5,564 nucleotides of DNA from CAKTOF01 sp964523945 (GTDB lineage: Bacteria; Bacillota; Clostridia; Oscillospirales; Oscillospiraceae): contig CAZGBU010000123.1 of assembly GCA_964523945.1 (NCBI GenBank), forward strand, positions 1 to 5,564, in the 5' to 3' direction. Under the pieces are notes generated by a model. It worked only from the letters and a program-made list of their open reading frames with translations, made no database searches and was not told the DNA's origin. The translations under genes were made by a program, and so were the position numbers. Shown here one piece after another: positions 5,522 through 5,564 of this stretch (position 1 is the first letter of the stretch; the number at the start of each line of letters is the position of its first letter).

Positions 5522-5564
5522 GGACCGCACCTCCTTCTGCGCCGTCGATGTCATACAAATGGCA
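5514..5564 (-). CDS. C-terminal end of an OppD/DppD-like ATPase (rest outside window)
   Basis: The last 16 codons before a TGA (complement of 5514-5516) read CHLYDIDGAEGGAVHG. The frame is open to the window edge and overlaps the start of the OppF-like gene by 8 bases, the usual OppD-OppF arrangement. CHLY fits the Cys-containing tail of this ATPase class. The stretch is too short for certainty; position and overlap are the main support. Confidence 0.6.
   Translation of the reverse strand, partial: CHLYDIDGAEGGAVHG
5529..5536 (-). promoter_or_regulatory. Shine-Dalgarno site that fixes the OppF-like start
   Basis: On the - strand AAGGAGGT lies 7 bases before the ATG at 5521. This near-perfect match to the 16S rRNA tail rules in that ATG and rules out the upstream ATG at 5554, which precedes the site. 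The site lies inside the end of the preceding gene, consistent with coupled translation. Confidence 0.85.

Noticed and set aside
1..5564. CRISPR arrays, tRNA or rRNA genes, insertion sequences, integrase or attachment sites
   Set aside because: I looked for regular repeats, cloverleaf-like folds and transposase or integrase motifs and found none.

Overview
This is a GC-rich stretch with strong Shine-Dalgarno sequences. Its protein families (radical SAM/SPASM, RelQ-type alarmone synthetase, AI-2E transporter, Cys-rich KTR protein, Opp/Dpp ABC transporter) are typical of Firmicutes, most likely a gut-type clostridial genome (Oscillospirales-like). The assignment rests on family resemblance and base composition only; there is no rRNA or other marker in the window.

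Layout: two gene groups face each other and meet near 3570. The left group is on the + strand. It starts with a radical SAM/SPASM protein that runs in from the left edge (1-1134). A RelA/SpoT-type (p)ppGpp synthetase follows (1138-1878), whose C-terminal end has been thrown out of frame at a run of seven A's. Next is a decayed AI-2E family transporter (2004-2663), which has lost most of its N-terminal half and carries several indels. The last member is an intact 66-residue two-helix membrane protein whose start codon overlaps the stop of the dead transporter (2660-2860). The short gaps and overlaps suggest one transcription unit, parts of which are decaying.

A spacer of about 320 bases follows. 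It holds a 21-bp hairpin (2972-3018) and a promoter/operator-like region. The spacer leads to a separate XRE-family regulator (3178-3528), which ends in a two-way terminator (3527-3568) shared with the converging gene.

The right group is on the - strand, so it reads from right to left. It comprises the last 16 codons of an OppD/DppD-like gene at the right edge, an OppF/DppF-like ATPase (4559-5521), and a four-helix membrane protein of unknown function (3968-4519), ending in a terminator hairpin (3855-3892). A small zinc-ribbon-like Cys-rich KTR protein (3567-3755) lies between that terminator and the shared one.

Functionally, the right side is the tail of a peptide-uptake operon. The left side pairs a radical SAM enzyme with an alarmone synthetase and membrane proteins. 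I see no complete new system. The most notable features are the two disrupted genes in one operon, the hairpin, and the repeated TACAAT/ATTGTA sites ahead of the regulator.
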